DNA of 64,000 bases from a bacterium (GTDB lineage: Bacteria > Chloroflexota > Dormibacteria > Aeolococcales > Bog-877): positions 36,251-100,250 of the forward strand of contig JAJYPP010000003.1 in assembly GCA_021795235.1 (NCBI GenBank). The letters run 5' to 3'. The notes beneath the pieces were generated by a model. The model worked only from the letters and a program-made list of their open reading frames with translations. It was not told the DNA's origin and did not search any database. Of this stretch, positions 46,097 to 54,978 are shown one piece after another. Within the stretch, counting starts at the first letter, position 1, and every line of letters starts with the position of its first letter. Both the position numbers and the translations under genes were made by a program.

Positions 46097-47379
46097 CGGT
46101 CGACGTCGCCCAGGATGATGTCGATCGAGCCGATGACCGCCACCACATCGGCGATCAGTTCGTCCTGGACCATGTACGAGAGAGCCGAGAGGTTGCTGAA
46201 CGACGGGCCGCGCACCTTGCAGCGGTAGGGCCGGTTGCCGCCATCGCTGATCATGAGGAACCCCAGCTCGCCTCGAGCGCTCTCGACTGCGGAGTAGACC
46301 CGCCCCGGCGGCGGCCTGAATCCCTCGGTGCTGAGCTTGAAGTGATGGATCAGGGACTCCATCGAATTGTCGATCTCGGACCGTGGGGGCAGCACCACCT
46401 TGCGGTCCGAGGTGTTCACCGGTCCCCCGGGAAGTCCCTCCACCGCCTGCTCCACGATGCGACACGCCTCTCGCATCTCCCGGATGCGGACCAGATAGCG
46501 GTCGTACACATCGCCGCGGACCCCAACTGGAATATCGAACGAGAAGTGGTCGTAACAGGAGTAGGGCATTGCCCGCCGCACGTCATACGGCACCCCGGAG
46601 CCCCGCAGGGTGGCTCCAGAACATCCAAAGGAGATCGCGGTGGCCGAGTCGATCACGCCCAGGCCGATGGTGCGCTGCCGGAAGATGGGGTTGGCCGTGA
46701 GCAGGCCCTCGTATTCGTCCACCCGCTGGGGAAACTCAGCCACGAATGCTCGCACCATGGGAACGAACTCCTCGGGGACATCGGCCATGAGCCCGCCCAC
46801 GCGAATGAAGCTGGTCATCATCCGGACTCCGGAGATCCACTCCATGATGTCCAGGATCTTGTCCCGCTCTCGCCAGCAGTACATGAAGGCACTGACCGCG
46901 CCCAGGTCCAAGGCATGGGTGCCCAGCCAGATCAGGTGGCTGGCGATCCTGGAGAGCTCGGCCACGATGACGCGGATGTACTGGCCCCTCAGGGGAATCT
47001 CGACCTCGAGCAGCTTCTCGGCCGCCAGCGCGAACCCGAAGTTGTTGATCGGCGGTGCCAGGTAATCCATTCGGTCGGTGAGGGGGATGCACTGCTGATA
47101 GGTGTGGGACTCGAAGCTCTTCTCGAATCCGGTGTGGAGGTACCCGATGTCAGGGCGGCACGCACGGACGTGCTCACCGTCCAGGCTCAGCACCAAGCGC
47201 AGCACTCCATGGGTGCTGGGATGCTGCGGGCCCATGTTGATCTCCATGAGCTCCTCGCCGGTCTCGATCTTGTCCAGGAACTCCCCCTGCCCGCCGGGTC
47301 GGATCTGGGGCACTCCCGCTTGAACCGGAACCCGGTCCTTGGGAGTCCCATCTCCTCTGACCGGCGGCAGGATCGCCAT
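46093..47379 (-). CDS. nuoD: NADH-quinone oxidoreductase subunit D
   Basis: The 428-residue 49-kDa-type subunit has [54 protein letters not shown] and [35 protein letters not shown] at the C-terminus. It forms the quinone-binding cavity. The ATG at 47379 overlaps the nuoC stop (ATGA), so it is preferred to the GTG at 47451. Confidence 0.97.
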   Translation of the reverse strand: [428 protein letters not shown]

Positions 47380-47978
47380 CAGGGCCTCTCCACCGAGCCC
47401 CGCACCGCTCCGGGCAGGTACTCGGGCCGGTCGTGTGAGGACAGCGCCCACTCCAGATTGTGGGTGAAGGCGACCGGCTCTCCGAAGGACACATAGTCCT
47501 TGCGCAGCGGGTGGCCCTCCCAGTCATCCGGAAGGAGGATGCGGGTGAGATCGGGGTGCCCGACGATGCGAAGCCCGAACAGGTCGTAGCACTCGCGCTC
47601 GTGCCAACCCATCCCCGGGAACAGACCCGCCAGAGACGGAACTTCGGTGTCCTCGTCGGCCCTCACCGCAACCGTGATCAGGTCGTTGTGGACCAGCGAC
47701 CTGATCACGTACATGACCTCGAAGCGGGGGATCCGCTCGGGCCAGTCGGAGCAGGTCATTGTGACCGGCATCTCGTATGCGGCAGCCTCATCGTCGCGGA
47801 GCGCCGCCGCCACCTCCAGAAGCCGGTCGACGGGAATGAACACGGTCGTCTGCCGATGTTGCACCAGGACTTCAATCGCGTCTCCGGGCAGCAGCCGGAA
47901 GATCAGCTCCAGCGCACGCTGCCCCTCTACCCCGGGGTTCTCGCTGGCGGGCGCGGCCGTGATCCGCTCCTTGGCCAA
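47379..47978 (-). CDS. nuoC: NADH-quinone oxidoreductase subunit C
   Basis: The 199-residue 30-kDa-type subunit contains SLAGLFPGMGWHERECYDLFGLRIVGHPDLTRILLPDDWEGHPLRKDY, the family signature. The frame extends further upstream but overlaps nuoB. The TTG at 47978 lies 3 bases after the nuoB stop with AGGGAG upstream. Confidence 0.95.
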   Translation of the reverse strand: MAKERITAAPASENPGVEGQRALELIFRLLPGDAIEVLVQHRQTTVFIPVDRLLEVAAALRDDEAAAYEMPVTMTCSDWPERIPRFEVMYVIRSLVHNDLITVAVRADEDTEVPSLAGLFPGMGWHERECYDLFGLRIVGHPDLTRILLPDDWEGHPLRKDYVSFGEPVAFTHNLEWALSSHDRPEYLPGAVRGSVERP

Positions 47979-47980
47979 CC

Positions 47981-48574
47981 CTACTCCCTGACGCTGGCAA
48001 CCGGGGTTGCCGCGATCTGCTTCTGGAGCATCATCACCGCTTCGATCAGGCCTTCGGGGCGCGGGGGGCATCCGGGGATGTAGACGTCAACCGGGACCAC
48101 CTTGTCCACCCCTTGGATGATCGCGTAGTTGTTGAAGATGCCCCCACAGGAGGCGCAGGCCCCCATTGAGATGACCCACTTGGGGTCCGGCATCTGGTCA
48201 TAGATCTGACGCAGGACCGGTCCCATCTTCTGCGAGACCCGACCAGCCACGATCATGAGATCCGACTGGCGAGGCGAGGCACGGAAGACCTCCGCCCCAA
48301 AGCGTGCGAGATCGAAGCGGGCGTTGCTGGCGCCCATCATCTCGATGGCGCAGCAGGCGAGCCCGAAGGTGGCCGGCCAAATCGAGGAATACCGGCCCCA
48401 GGCGATCACCTTGCCAACGGTGGTCGCGAAGATGCCCTCCCGGGCGGCGGCATCCGCCAGGTCCTGGTCGGAAGGGATCGCCCCGGGGATGGCGGGCGTA
48501 TCCGCGGCGCCCACCCTGGCGGCCATCGAAAGCGCCGCTCCCGGAGTCAGTGCCGCCTCGCCTCTCAGTCCCAC
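47981..48574 (-). CDS. nuoB: NADH-quinone oxidoreductase subunit B
   Basis: The 197-residue subunit holds cluster N2, with ligands in ACCAIEMM (the tandem cysteines), GACASCGG and [10 protein letters not shown]. It passes electrons to quinone. The N-terminus is extended by about 40 residues and lacks recognisable motifs. It overlaps nuoA by 10 bases. Confidence 0.97.
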   Translation of the reverse strand: MGLRGEAALTPGAALSMAARVGAADTPAIPGAIPSDQDLADAAAREGIFATTVGKVIAWGRYSSIWPATFGLACCAIEMMGASNARFDLARFGAEVFRASPRQSDLMIVAGRVSQKMGPVLRQIYDQMPDPKWVISMGACASCGGIFNNYAIIQGVDKVVPVDVYIPGCPPRPEGLIEAVMMLQKQIAATPVASVRE

Positions 48575-48930
48575 TCCAGTGCCCCCTTGCGCCAGACGTA
48601 GAGGAGCGCCACCCCCAGCAGGGCCACGAACACCACCATCTCGACGAACCCGAACATGTGCAGCTCACTCCGGACCAAGACGGCCCAGGGGTAGAGGAAG
48701 ATCGCCTCCACGTCGAAGACGATGAAGAGCATGGCGGTCAGGTAGAAGCTGACCGAGAACCGGCGCCGCGCCGCCGCCGCGGGGACGATCCCGCACTCGT
48801 AGGGCAAGCCCTTGGCCACCGACGGGTGGCGTGGACCCAATGCGGTCGAGGCGACGGTCATGCCCACGGCGACCACCACCACCAGGATCAGGAAGACCAG
48901 CAGCGGAAGGTAGTTGAAGAGCATCTGCAC
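48565..48930 (-). CDS. nuoA: NADH-quinone oxidoreductase subunit A
   Basis: The 121-residue three-helix membrane subunit has LPYECGIVP (conserved Cys loop) and [21 protein letters not shown]. It is the first gene of the nuoABCD block. Confidence 0.96.
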   Translation of the reverse strand: MQMLFNYLPLLVFLILVVVVAVGMTVASTALGPRHPSVAKGLPYECGIVPAAAARRRFSVSFYLTAMLFIVFDVEAIFLYPWAVLVRSELHMFGFVEMVVFVALLGVALLYVWRKGALEWD

Positions 48931-49232
48931 CTCAGTCTACCAATTGAGATGGATGGGTCACCGGCTCCTTCCGCGGCTGGGACCGGCTGCGATTCATCTG
49001 CAGCGCCCCGGCCGCCGGGCCGCCGGCACTCAGGTCGGGGCCCGGACGAACCCCGGTCTGCGGAACCGTCGGCGGCTTAGCCCGGAAGGCCGCCTGGCCA
49101 GCTGCTGGTCAACGGCCCCGGAAGGGCCGAACGGGATGAAGCCGACGTGGATCAAGAGGGCTGCCAGAAGCGGATACAATCCCGGTGTGATCGGCGGGTG
49201 GTTCCACCCGGTTCAGGTCTGAGACCTGACGA
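48931..49232. other. Intergenic region between nuoA and tRNA-Gly
   Basis: About 300 bases hold divergent signals for the nuo operon and the tRNA. TAGACT on the minus strand about 10 bases before the nuoA start could be a -10. No gene is seen. Confidence 0.4.
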
Positions 49233-49308
49233 GCGGGAGTAGCTCAGTTGGTAGAGCGCTAGCCTTCCAAGCTGGATGTCGCGAGTTCGAGTCTCGTCTC
49301 CCGCTCCA
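49233..49308 (+). tRNA. tRNA-Gly(TCC), integration site of the island
   Basis: Acceptor GCGGGAG pairs with CTCCCGC, followed by T and an encoded CCA. The anticodon stem CTAGC/GCTGG holds the loop CTTCCAA, anticodon TCC. The 3' half is repeated at 55995-56067, with an integrase gene 35 bases downstream of the intact copy, so this is the attachment site of an integrated element. Confidence 0.96.
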
Positions 49309-49330
49309 TTTGCCCCTCTTCGAGTTCAAT
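49258..49330 (+). repeat. Left attachment repeat (att) of the tRNA-Gly island
   Basis: The 73 bases covering the tRNA-Gly 3' half and 22 bases beyond match 55995-56067 without gaps at 68 of 73 positions. A 34-base core from GATGTCGCG to CCGCTCCA is identical. Confidence 0.88.
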
Positions 49331-49342
49331 ACGAGCGCTTAA

Positions 49343-50173
49343 GTGCAGGGTTCGCTCCTGGTGGACGTGTTCCTCCCCTGGTGTGCCCGAGCCAACATGA
49401 CCACCACCGCCCAGCTCGACCAGCGTGCCCTTGACCGCTTCACCGGTGACCTCCTGAACGAGCCCGGCAAGCACGGTAAGCCCCTGTCGCGCTTCACCGT
49501 CCATCACTACGTCCGCTCAGTCCGGCAGTTCCTGGCATGGTGCCGGGCGGAGGGCGAGGACGTGTCCGGCAAGCCCCATCTCCCCCGCCTGCCCCAGCGG
49601 GTGGTCGAGGTGCTGAGCCGCGAGGAGATAGACCGGCTGGAGACCGCCGCCCCAACCGAGCGCAACAAGCTGATTATCAGGCTGCTGGCCGACACCGGCA
49701 TCCGGGTCGGCGAGCTGTGCGGCCTGGAGATGGAGGACATCATCACTGGCGAGGACCGCCGTGCCTTTCTCAAGGTCGCGGGCAAGGGCTCCAAGGAGCG
49801 CCTCGTCCCCCTCTCCCCCTCTTTGGTGCGGCGCATCGACCGGTACCGCCGAGCCCGGCCAGAGTCCCACAGCAACCACCTGTTCGTCGCCTCCCGCAGA
49901 AACCCGCAGGGCGAATATGCACCGCTGACCCGGAGCGGAATCCTCCAGCTCCCCCGGTCTGACGCCGACCGCGCCGGGATCACCCGGCGGGTCCATCCCC
50001 ACCTGCTGCGCCACTCGTTCGCCACCGAGGCGCTTCGCCGGGGCATGAACCCAGTCCAGCTCGCCCAGCTTCTGGGCCACAGCGGGTTGCGTATGATAGC
50101 ACAGGTGTACGCCCACCTCAATGCCGTGGACGGCTACGACGCGGTCATGAAGATGCTCACCTCGGAGCGCTGA
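49343..50173 (+). CDS. Tyrosine recombinase/integrase
   Basis: The 276-residue site-specific recombinase has a SAM-like N-terminal DNA-binding domain (residues 1-75), then the catalytic domain. DTGIRVGELCGLE holds the first Arg, HLLRHSFATEALRRG the HxxR pair, LLGHSGLRMIAQVYAHL the last His and the tyrosine nucleophile. All catalytic residues are present. The GTG start directly follows an in-frame TAA. Position next to tRNA-Gly and the repeat at 56 kb suggests it integrated this element. It is small and XerD-like. Confidence 0.93.
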   Translation: MQGSLLVDVFLPWCARANMTTTAQLDQRALDRFTGDLLNEPGKHGKPLSRFTVHHYVRSVRQFLAWCRAEGEDVSGKPHLPRLPQRVVEVLSREEIDRLETAAPTERNKLIIRLLADTGIRVGELCGLEMEDIITGEDRRAFLKVAGKGSKERLVPLSPSLVRRIDRYRRARPESHSNHLFVASRRNPQGEYAPLTRSGILQLPRSDADRAGITRRVHPHLLRHSFATEALRRGMNPVQLAQLLGHSGLRMIAQVYAHLNAVDGYDAVMKMLTSER

Positions 50174-50192
50174 CCGTGGGGAGGGACAACCC

Positions 50193-51341
50193 ATGACGGT
50201 GCGGGTAGCGATTCCTGAGCCAATGCTCAGATGGGCAGAGGCGCGCTCCCGTGTGTCCTCAGAGGATCTCCGGTCCAGGTTCCCCGATCTGGACGCCTGG
50301 AAGGAGGGCACAAAGGCGCCAACTCTCAAGCAGATCGAGAGGTTCGCCTCGGCAACCCACACTCCGGTCGGCTTCCTCTTCCTTGCCGAGCCGCCCGAAG
50401 AGGTACTGCCCCTGCCTGACTTTCGGACCATCGGAGATATAGAGGTAGGGCACGCGAGCCCTGACCTGCTGGAGACCGTATACCTCTGCCAGCAGCGCCA
50501 GGAGTGGTACCGGGACTTTGCCCGGCTCCACCGGGAGCCGTCTGTCCCCTTTGTGGGGACCCTTACCACCGGCACCGGCGTCGCCGAGGCCGCCTCAAGC
50601 ATGCGCTCGGCCCTCTCGTTTGAGCCCGCTGAGCGTGGGGCCTCCTGGAGTGAGGCATTCCGCTTGCTGATCGAAGCGGCGGAGGGGCAAGGAGTCCTGG
50701 TCATGGTCAACGGCGTGGTCGGAAGCAACACCCACCGCAAGCTGGACCCGGCAGAGTTCCGGGGGTTCGCCCTGGCCGACAACCTCGCCCCTCTCATCTT
50801 CGTCAACGGCGCCGACACCACGGCAGCCACGATCTTTACCCTCGCTCACGAGCTGGTCCACGTCTGGCTCGGCCAGTCGGCCGTCTCGGATGCCGATGGA
50901 GCGGTCTCTCTGGGCAATGAGGCGGAGCGCTGGTGCAACGAGGTGGCGGCCGAGTTCCTGGTACCCGGTGAGAGCCCGCGCGACCTGGTTGTCGACCCGC
51001 AGGCCTTGACCCCTGACCTTGACCGGCTGGCGAGGGACTTTAGGGTCAGCACGCTGGTCGTACTGCGCCGCATTTTCGATGTGGGCTATCTGACTCCGCC
51101 TCAGTTCCGTGCCGCCTACGCGGCGGAGCGCGAACGGGTTCTCTCCCTGATGGAGGAACGCGTAAGCACCGGGGGAAGCTTCTACAACACCCAGCCGGTC
51201 CGGGTGAGCAAGCGCTTCGCCCGTGCCCTCCTGGAGAGCACCCTGGAGGGGCAGACACTCTACCGAGAAGCCTTTCGCATGCTTGGGTTCAAGAAGCAAG
51301 CCACCTTCGATGAGCTCGTCCACCGGCTCAGGGTCGGCTGA
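50193..51341 (+). CDS. XRE-type HTH and ImmA/IrrE metallopeptidase fusion
   Basis: The 382-residue protein begins with an XRE-like region (residues 1-60, DLDAWKEGTKAPTLKQIERFA), then an ImmA/IrrE domain with TLAHELVHVWLG (HExxH zinc motif) and a downstream EAERWCNEVAAEFLVP glutamate. Related peptidases cleave repressors or act as antitoxin-like regulators. The following gene encodes a DUF4411 PIN-like protein. This pair recurs in many genomes and is thought to be a toxin-antitoxin system, though function is not shown here. GGGAGGGAC precedes the ATG. Confidence 0.9.
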   Translation: MTVRVAIPEPMLRWAEARSRVSSEDLRSRFPDLDAWKEGTKAPTLKQIERFASATHTPVGFLFLAEPPEEVLPLPDFRTIGDIEVGHASPDLLETVYLCQQRQEWYRDFARLHREPSVPFVGTLTTGTGVAEAASSMRSALSFEPAERGASWSEAFRLLIEAAEGQGVLVMVNGVVGSNTHRKLDPAEFRGFALADNLAPLIFVNGADTTAATIFTLAHELVHVWLGQSAVSDADGAVSLGNEAERWCNEVAAEFLVPGESPRDLVVDPQALTPDLDRLARDFRVSTLVVLRRIFDVGYLTPPQFRAAYAAERERVLSLMEERVSTGGSFYNTQPVRVSKRFARALLESTLEGQTLYREAFRMLGFKKQATFDELVHRLRVG

Positions 51342-51866
51342 TGGCGCAACACCTACCTCCTAGACGCCGATGTGTTCATCCAGGCCAAGAACCTCCATTA
51401 CTCCTTTGACTTCTGTCCCGCCTTCCGGGACTGGCTCGACGCAGCCAACGCGAAGCACACAGCCTTCAGCGTTGAGAAGGTACATGACGAGTTGCTCGCG
51501 GGAGACGACCAGCTGTCGGTGTGGGCGCGTGACCGTGGGACGGCCTTCTTCCTGCTCCCCGATTCCGCCATCCTGCCGAGCCTCGCCGCGCTCAGCGGCT
51601 GGGCCAGCGGCGCGAGCTACGACCCGGCCGCAGTCAACACCTTCCTGCAGGTCGCCGACTACTACCTCATCGCCTACGCACACGCCCACGAGCTAATCGT
51701 CGTCAGCCACGAGGTGGCATCTGATTCGAGGAAGAAGATAAAGATCCCGAATGCCTGCATCGCCGTCGGGGTCAAGGTTATGTCGCCGTACGAGATGCTG
51801 CGGACCGAGAAGGCCCGCATTCCTCCGATCTGGCCCGGGAAGCTGGGCTCAGCGAGCCCACGATAA
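51342..51866 (+). CDS. DUF4411 PIN-like protein with disrupted start
   Basis: The DUF4411 coding frame begins TYLLDADVFIQAKNLHYSF at about 51351 and runs to the TAA at 51866. It includes FSVEKVHDELLAGDDQLSVWA, QVADYYLIAYAHAHELIVVSHE and KIKIPNACIAVGVKVMSPYEML, all typical. However, no start codon precedes the LLDAD residues in this frame. The ATG at 51341, overlapping the upstream stop (TGATG), is in another frame. The first usable start is the GTG at 51372, which would remove the first conserved acidic PIN residues. It may be a frameshifted pseudogene, use recoding, or arise by TGA readthrough, since it shares the frame of the peptidase gene. Confidence 0.8.
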   Translation, partial: WRNTYLLDADVFIQAKNLHYSFDFCPAFRDWLDAANAKHTAFSVEKVHDELLAGDDQLSVWARDRGTAFFLLPDSAILPSLAALSGWASGASYDPAAVNTFLQVADYYLIAYAHAHELIVVSHEVASDSRKKIKIPNACIAVGVKVMSPYEMLRTEKARIPPIWPGKLGSASPR

Positions 51867-51877
51867 GCGCGGCACTC

Positions 51878-51997
51878 ATGGGCCATCAGATCTCTGTCCA
51901 CTCCCTACGCAGCATCGCGGAGGCCATCGCGCGGACGCCAGAGGTTGCCGGGATCGACGGCCTCATGGTTCAGGAGAAAGGCGCCAGCCTGCGTTGA
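51878..51997 (+). CDS. Small ORF with HQxSxHSxR N-terminus (copy 1)
   Basis: A 39-codon frame starts MGHQISVHSLRS 11 bases after the DUF4411 stop. A second frame beginning TAHQVSIHSIR follows the APH gene at 53090. Differences between them are conservative (I/V, V/I, L/I), suggesting a shared coding origin. No function is recognised. It may be a gene remnant. Confidence 0.35.
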   Translation: MGHQISVHSLRSIAEAIARTPEVAGIDGLMVQEKGASLR

Positions 51998-52138
51998 CAG
52001 AGTGGTTGCTTCCGATATTCCCACCTGGGACCACACTCAAGCGCCTATCTACTTGCCGACTTGCCGACGTCGATTGCGCGGTTCACCGGGACCGGGGTAG
52101 ATCCCTAGGTCCGTGACTGTACTGATAGGCTTCCAAGT

Positions 52139-53062
52139 ATGGAGTTAGCCTTGCCCGAGTCGATCATCGAGTGGTTGACCGTAACACTAGGGGCGCGACC
52201 GATTGAGCAACTCTTTGCGACGGTGCACGTGTCTTCGGTGGTCGGTGTTCGACTGAGTGACGGACGCAGCGCGGTGGTGAAGATGCGCCATGAGGACGTT
52301 CGGCGGGCGAGGACTTGCCTCGCAGTCCAGCTCCATCTGGCTGAGAGCGGGTTTCCATGTCCGCGACCGCTCACCGACGTGACCGCCATCGACAACAAGG
52401 TGGTTCATGCCGAAGAGTGGAGGCCAGGTGGCGAGGTACTCCGAGGACATGGGCCGGACGTCGCGGAAGCCTTTGCGGGGTTGCTGGCTGACCTAGTGGG
52501 ACGTACGGCGACGGTCAGGTTCGTGCCGCCGCTACCCAATCCCTTATGGGTGCGCTGGGACCATAACGGCAATGGTCTCTGGCCGGTCTATGACTGGCGT
52601 GACATGAAAGCTGGAGAGGCGGCGGTGCCCTCGCACGTCATAGAAGTCGCCCAACGCGTCCGGAACCGCCTGCGCAATCTGAGGTTGCCTCAAGTAATCG
52701 GCCACGCGGATTGGGAGACGCAAAACCTTCGCTGGAAAGGCAGCAAGGCACACGCAGTTCACGACTGGGACAGCCTCGCGTGGCTACCTGAGGCGGCGCT
52801 GGCGGGCACGGCCAGCGGGGCGTTCGCGAGCGCCGAGCAACCCACGCTGGTACCGATAGATAGCTCCGAAACGTTTCTTCAAACCTATGAGCAGGCGCGG
52901 GGCAAGCGATTCACTGCGGAGGAGCGGCAAGTGGCATGGGCGGCCAGCCTCTGGCTACCGGCACACAACGCCCGCCTCGAAGCTCTCTACGGCAAGGTAC
53001 CCTTAGCCACCGAGGCGCTTGCCCGCCAAGCTGCCGAGCGGCTCGCCCTGGCCGGTGCCTGA
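52139..53062 (+). CDS. Aminoglycoside phosphotransferase-family kinase
   Basis: The 307-residue protein has the APH/choline kinase core. SAVVKMRH holds the ATP-binding lysine, VIGHADWETQNLRW the catalytic-loop Asp and Asn (HxDxxxxN form), and AVHDWDSLAW the metal-binding DxD-like segment. The substrate is unknown; such proteins phosphorylate antibiotics, sugars or amines. It is cargo of the tRNA-Gly island and has lower codon bias than the core genes nearby. Confidence 0.8.
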   Translation: MELALPESIIEWLTVTLGARPIEQLFATVHVSSVVGVRLSDGRSAVVKMRHEDVRRARTCLAVQLHLAESGFPCPRPLTDVTAIDNKVVHAEEWRPGGEVLRGHGPDVAEAFAGLLADLVGRTATVRFVPPLPNPLWVRWDHNGNGLWPVYDWRDMKAGEAAVPSHVIEVAQRVRNRLRNLRLPQVIGHADWETQNLRWKGSKAHAVHDWDSLAWLPEAALAGTASGAFASAEQPTLVPIDSSETFLQTYEQARGKRFTAEERQVAWAASLWLPAHNARLEALYGKVPLATEALARQAAERLALAGA

Positions 53063-53089
53063 CGAGCGCAAGCGGCACAAATGCCATAA

Positions 53090-53188
53090 GTGACCGCCCA
53101 TCAGGTCTCCATCCACTCCATCCGCCTCGTCAACGCTGCCGTGCCCGAAAGTCGCGCCGCTCGCGGCCTGGGCCCACGTGGGGATTAA
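53090..53188 (+). CDS. Small ORF with HQxSxHSxR N-terminus (copy 2)
   Basis: A GTG-started frame of 32 codons begins VTAHQVSIHSIR 27 bases after the APH stop. It echoes the small frame at 51878. It then diverges and ends at 53188. It is probably a remnant; expression is unproven. Confidence 0.25.
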   Translation: MTAHQVSIHSIRLVNAAVPESRAARGLGPRGD

Positions 53189-53392
53189 CCCCGTGGGTGA
53201 ATTCCTTGCCACCACCGTCCGGCACAGCCTACTTCCCCGCCATGGCGAGCGCCACTCGCGGACACACGGTTGATGATCTGGCGCCACAAGGAGGATACTC
53301 ACCAATGTGTCTCCCCAACCCCAGCATATCCACCACAGAACGGCATCGCACGCCCGCGGCGTGCCAGAGGAACGGCTGACCGGCCGCTGACC

Positions 53393-53872
53393 ATGTCGGC
53401 TACCGGGAAACACCACGAAGACTGGGACGTCAGATTCTGGCGCGACGAATCTGGTGTCGAACCAGTCAGGAAATTCCTGATCAGCCTCGGCGGGCGAGAC
53501 GAGCCCAAGAAGTTAGCGGCCACAACGGCGATTGAACGCATCCTTAGACCGCAGGGCACGGATGTCTGCTCCAGTGAGTGGGGAAAGAACCTCGGAGGAG
53601 GCCTCTATGAGTTCCGGATACGCCACACGGCCGAGGAGATCGAACGGCGGTTCGCAGCCACCGACGACGTCGGCAGCGCTAGCCGTCTCGGTCCACGTTC
53701 CAGCATCCTCATACGGATCTTCTTCACAACTGCTGGCAGGCGGATCATTCTCCTACTGACTGGATACGATAAAGGCACTTCGCCGAGTTCACGCCAGGAG
53801 CAGGTGGAGATTCAAAAGGCTCGTCGGCTGGTCGCCCGGGCCAGGGCGTCTACCGTAGACGCGCTTGACTAG
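53393..53872 (+). CDS. HigB/RelE-like toxin (phage Gp49-like)
   Basis: About 159 residues from the ATG at 53393. WDVRFWRDESGVEPVRKFLISLG, GGGLYEFRIRH and ILIRIFFTTAGRRIILLLTGYDKG follow the order of the Gp49-like HigB family, ribosome-dependent mRNA interferases. A central insert of about 20 residues (AATDDVGSASRLGPRSS) is longer than usual. An XRE regulator follows 61 bases downstream, giving the toxin-first order typical of HigBA. The frame is open upstream to 53270, but that part lacks family similarity. Confidence 0.8.
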   Translation: MSATGKHHEDWDVRFWRDESGVEPVRKFLISLGGRDEPKKLAATTAIERILRPQGTDVCSSEWGKNLGGGLYEFRIRHTAEEIERRFAATDDVGSASRLGPRSSILIRIFFTTAGRRIILLLTGYDKGTSPSSRQEQVEIQKARRLVARARASTVDALD

Positions 53873-53933
53873 AATATGCTAGGGGCGCATAATGGTGTCT
53901 GCGAGGACAGTGACCAAGGAGTTAACGATTGTG

Positions 53934-54236
53934 AGCGACCACGCCCTGGACGGCATCGGAAGCAGCTTCGACGACTTCATGCGGGACTACAAGGCCGCCA
54001 TGACTCCGGAAGAGCAGGCCCTCTACCAGACCTTCGCTCGTGAGTACGATCTGGCCAGCCAGATGATCGGGCTCCGTAAGGCCAAAGGCCTAAGCCAGCA
54101 GGAGTTGGCCGCCCGTGCTCACGTCCATCAGAGTGAGATCAGCCGAATCGAGAGGGGCGTGGCCAACCCTCACAAGTCCACGCTGGACGCAATCGCCAAG
54201 GCGATGGGGGCCAAGCTCCGGCTTGTCCCGGCCTGA
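53934..54236 (+). CDS. XRE family HTH antitoxin (HigA-like)
   Basis: About 100 residues. The C-terminal half holds the helix-turn-helix: QMIGLRKAKGLSQQELAARAHVHQSEISRIERGVANPHKSTLDAIAKAMG. The N-terminal FDDFMRDYKAAMTPEE region resembles other HigA partners. The GTG at 53934 has AAGGAG 9 bases upstream; a start at 53892 is also open. It probably neutralises the preceding toxin and represses the pair. Confidence 0.85.
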   Translation, partial: SDHALDGIGSSFDDFMRDYKAAMTPEEQALYQTFAREYDLASQMIGLRKAKGLSQQELAARAHVHQSEISRIERGVANPHKSTLDAIAKAMGAKLRLVPA

Positions 54237-54332
54237 GCCGATCACACCACTGGACTGAGTGGCGGTCACTTAGCTCCCGTCACCAACCGCAGCGGAGTCT
54301 CTCGGCTGCCGTACCCGGTACCGCAGCGCTGA

Positions 54333-54557
54333 CTACAGCGCCGCCAGCAAGTCTTCGCCAGTGTCGAAGTGCTGGGTCCACCCAGCCTCCAGGTCACCAA
54401 AGGATCCCCTCAGTTGCTCCTGCCACTGCTCCGTCCAAACCCATGTCTGAGCGGGATCAAGTTGGCGCCGCATGATCATCTTCAGCACGACCGCTGTGTC
54501 GTCCACTGTGTCGTCGGGGAGGTCATCCACCAAGCGGTATAGGTCACCTCTAGTCAT
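54333..54557 (-). CDS. Small antitoxin-like protein
   Basis: The 74-residue acidic protein starts MTRGDLYRLVDDLPDDTVDDTAVVLKMIM and ends FDTGEDLLAAL. This combination (a LVDDLPD helix and a terminal LLAAL) is common in small antitoxins of type II systems. No toxin gene is adjacent on the same strand, so it would be an orphan. The family is not certain. Confidence 0.55.
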   Translation of the reverse strand: MTRGDLYRLVDDLPDDTVDDTAVVLKMIMRRQLDPAQTWVWTEQWQEQLRGSFGDLEAGWTQHFDTGEDLLAAL

Positions 54558-54627
54558 CAGACGTGAGCATACACCGAGTTCTGCGACGCTCGCAGCAAGC
54601 TCTCGTTACGAGACCTCAGCCACCACA

Positions 54628-54978
54628 CTAGCCCCCCGTGGCATTCCACTGCTGCCCGCCCCCAATGGCCGCTCCGAGATGGGCCTTGCCTATCGGAAAA
54701 AATGGCATCGTCTTCACTGGACCGCGCCGCGACGGCGATGGCTCAGGCGCTAAAGGCTGAGGCATTGCGCCACTATGAACATATCCTGACGTCGGCCGCA
54801 GTTGAGTGGACGCACCAACCTCGGTACCAGAAGCCACCGGGGCGCCGATCGACCTCCAACCCGCGCTACCCATGCCGGGCGTAGACGCTACCGCGGTATG
54901 TTCCATGGTCAGAATTCCCAAAAAAACCACAGCGACAACCACGCCCTCCCATAGGATCCGTGTTCCTTGCGAGCTCAT
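54628..54978 (-). CDS. Small exported protein of unknown function
   Basis: 116 residues. MSSQGTRILWEGVVVAVVFLGILTMEHTAVAST is a signal peptide or N-terminal anchor. The rest is Gly/Ser/Pro-rich with no known motif. GGAGG lies 9 bases before the ATG at 54978, which decides the start. No family is recognised. It lies near the right end of the island, beside another exported protein. Confidence 0.55.
   Translation of the reverse strand: MSSQGTRILWEGVVVAVVFLGILTMEHTAVASTPGMGSAGWRSIGAPVASGTEVGASTQLRPTSGYVHSGAMPQPLAPEPSPSRRGPVKTMPFFPIGKAHLGAAIGGGQQWNATGG

Noticed and set aside
44873..46465. 530-codon minus-strand frame opposite the flippase and running into nuoD
   Set aside because: It overlaps two well-supported genes and has no motif of its own.
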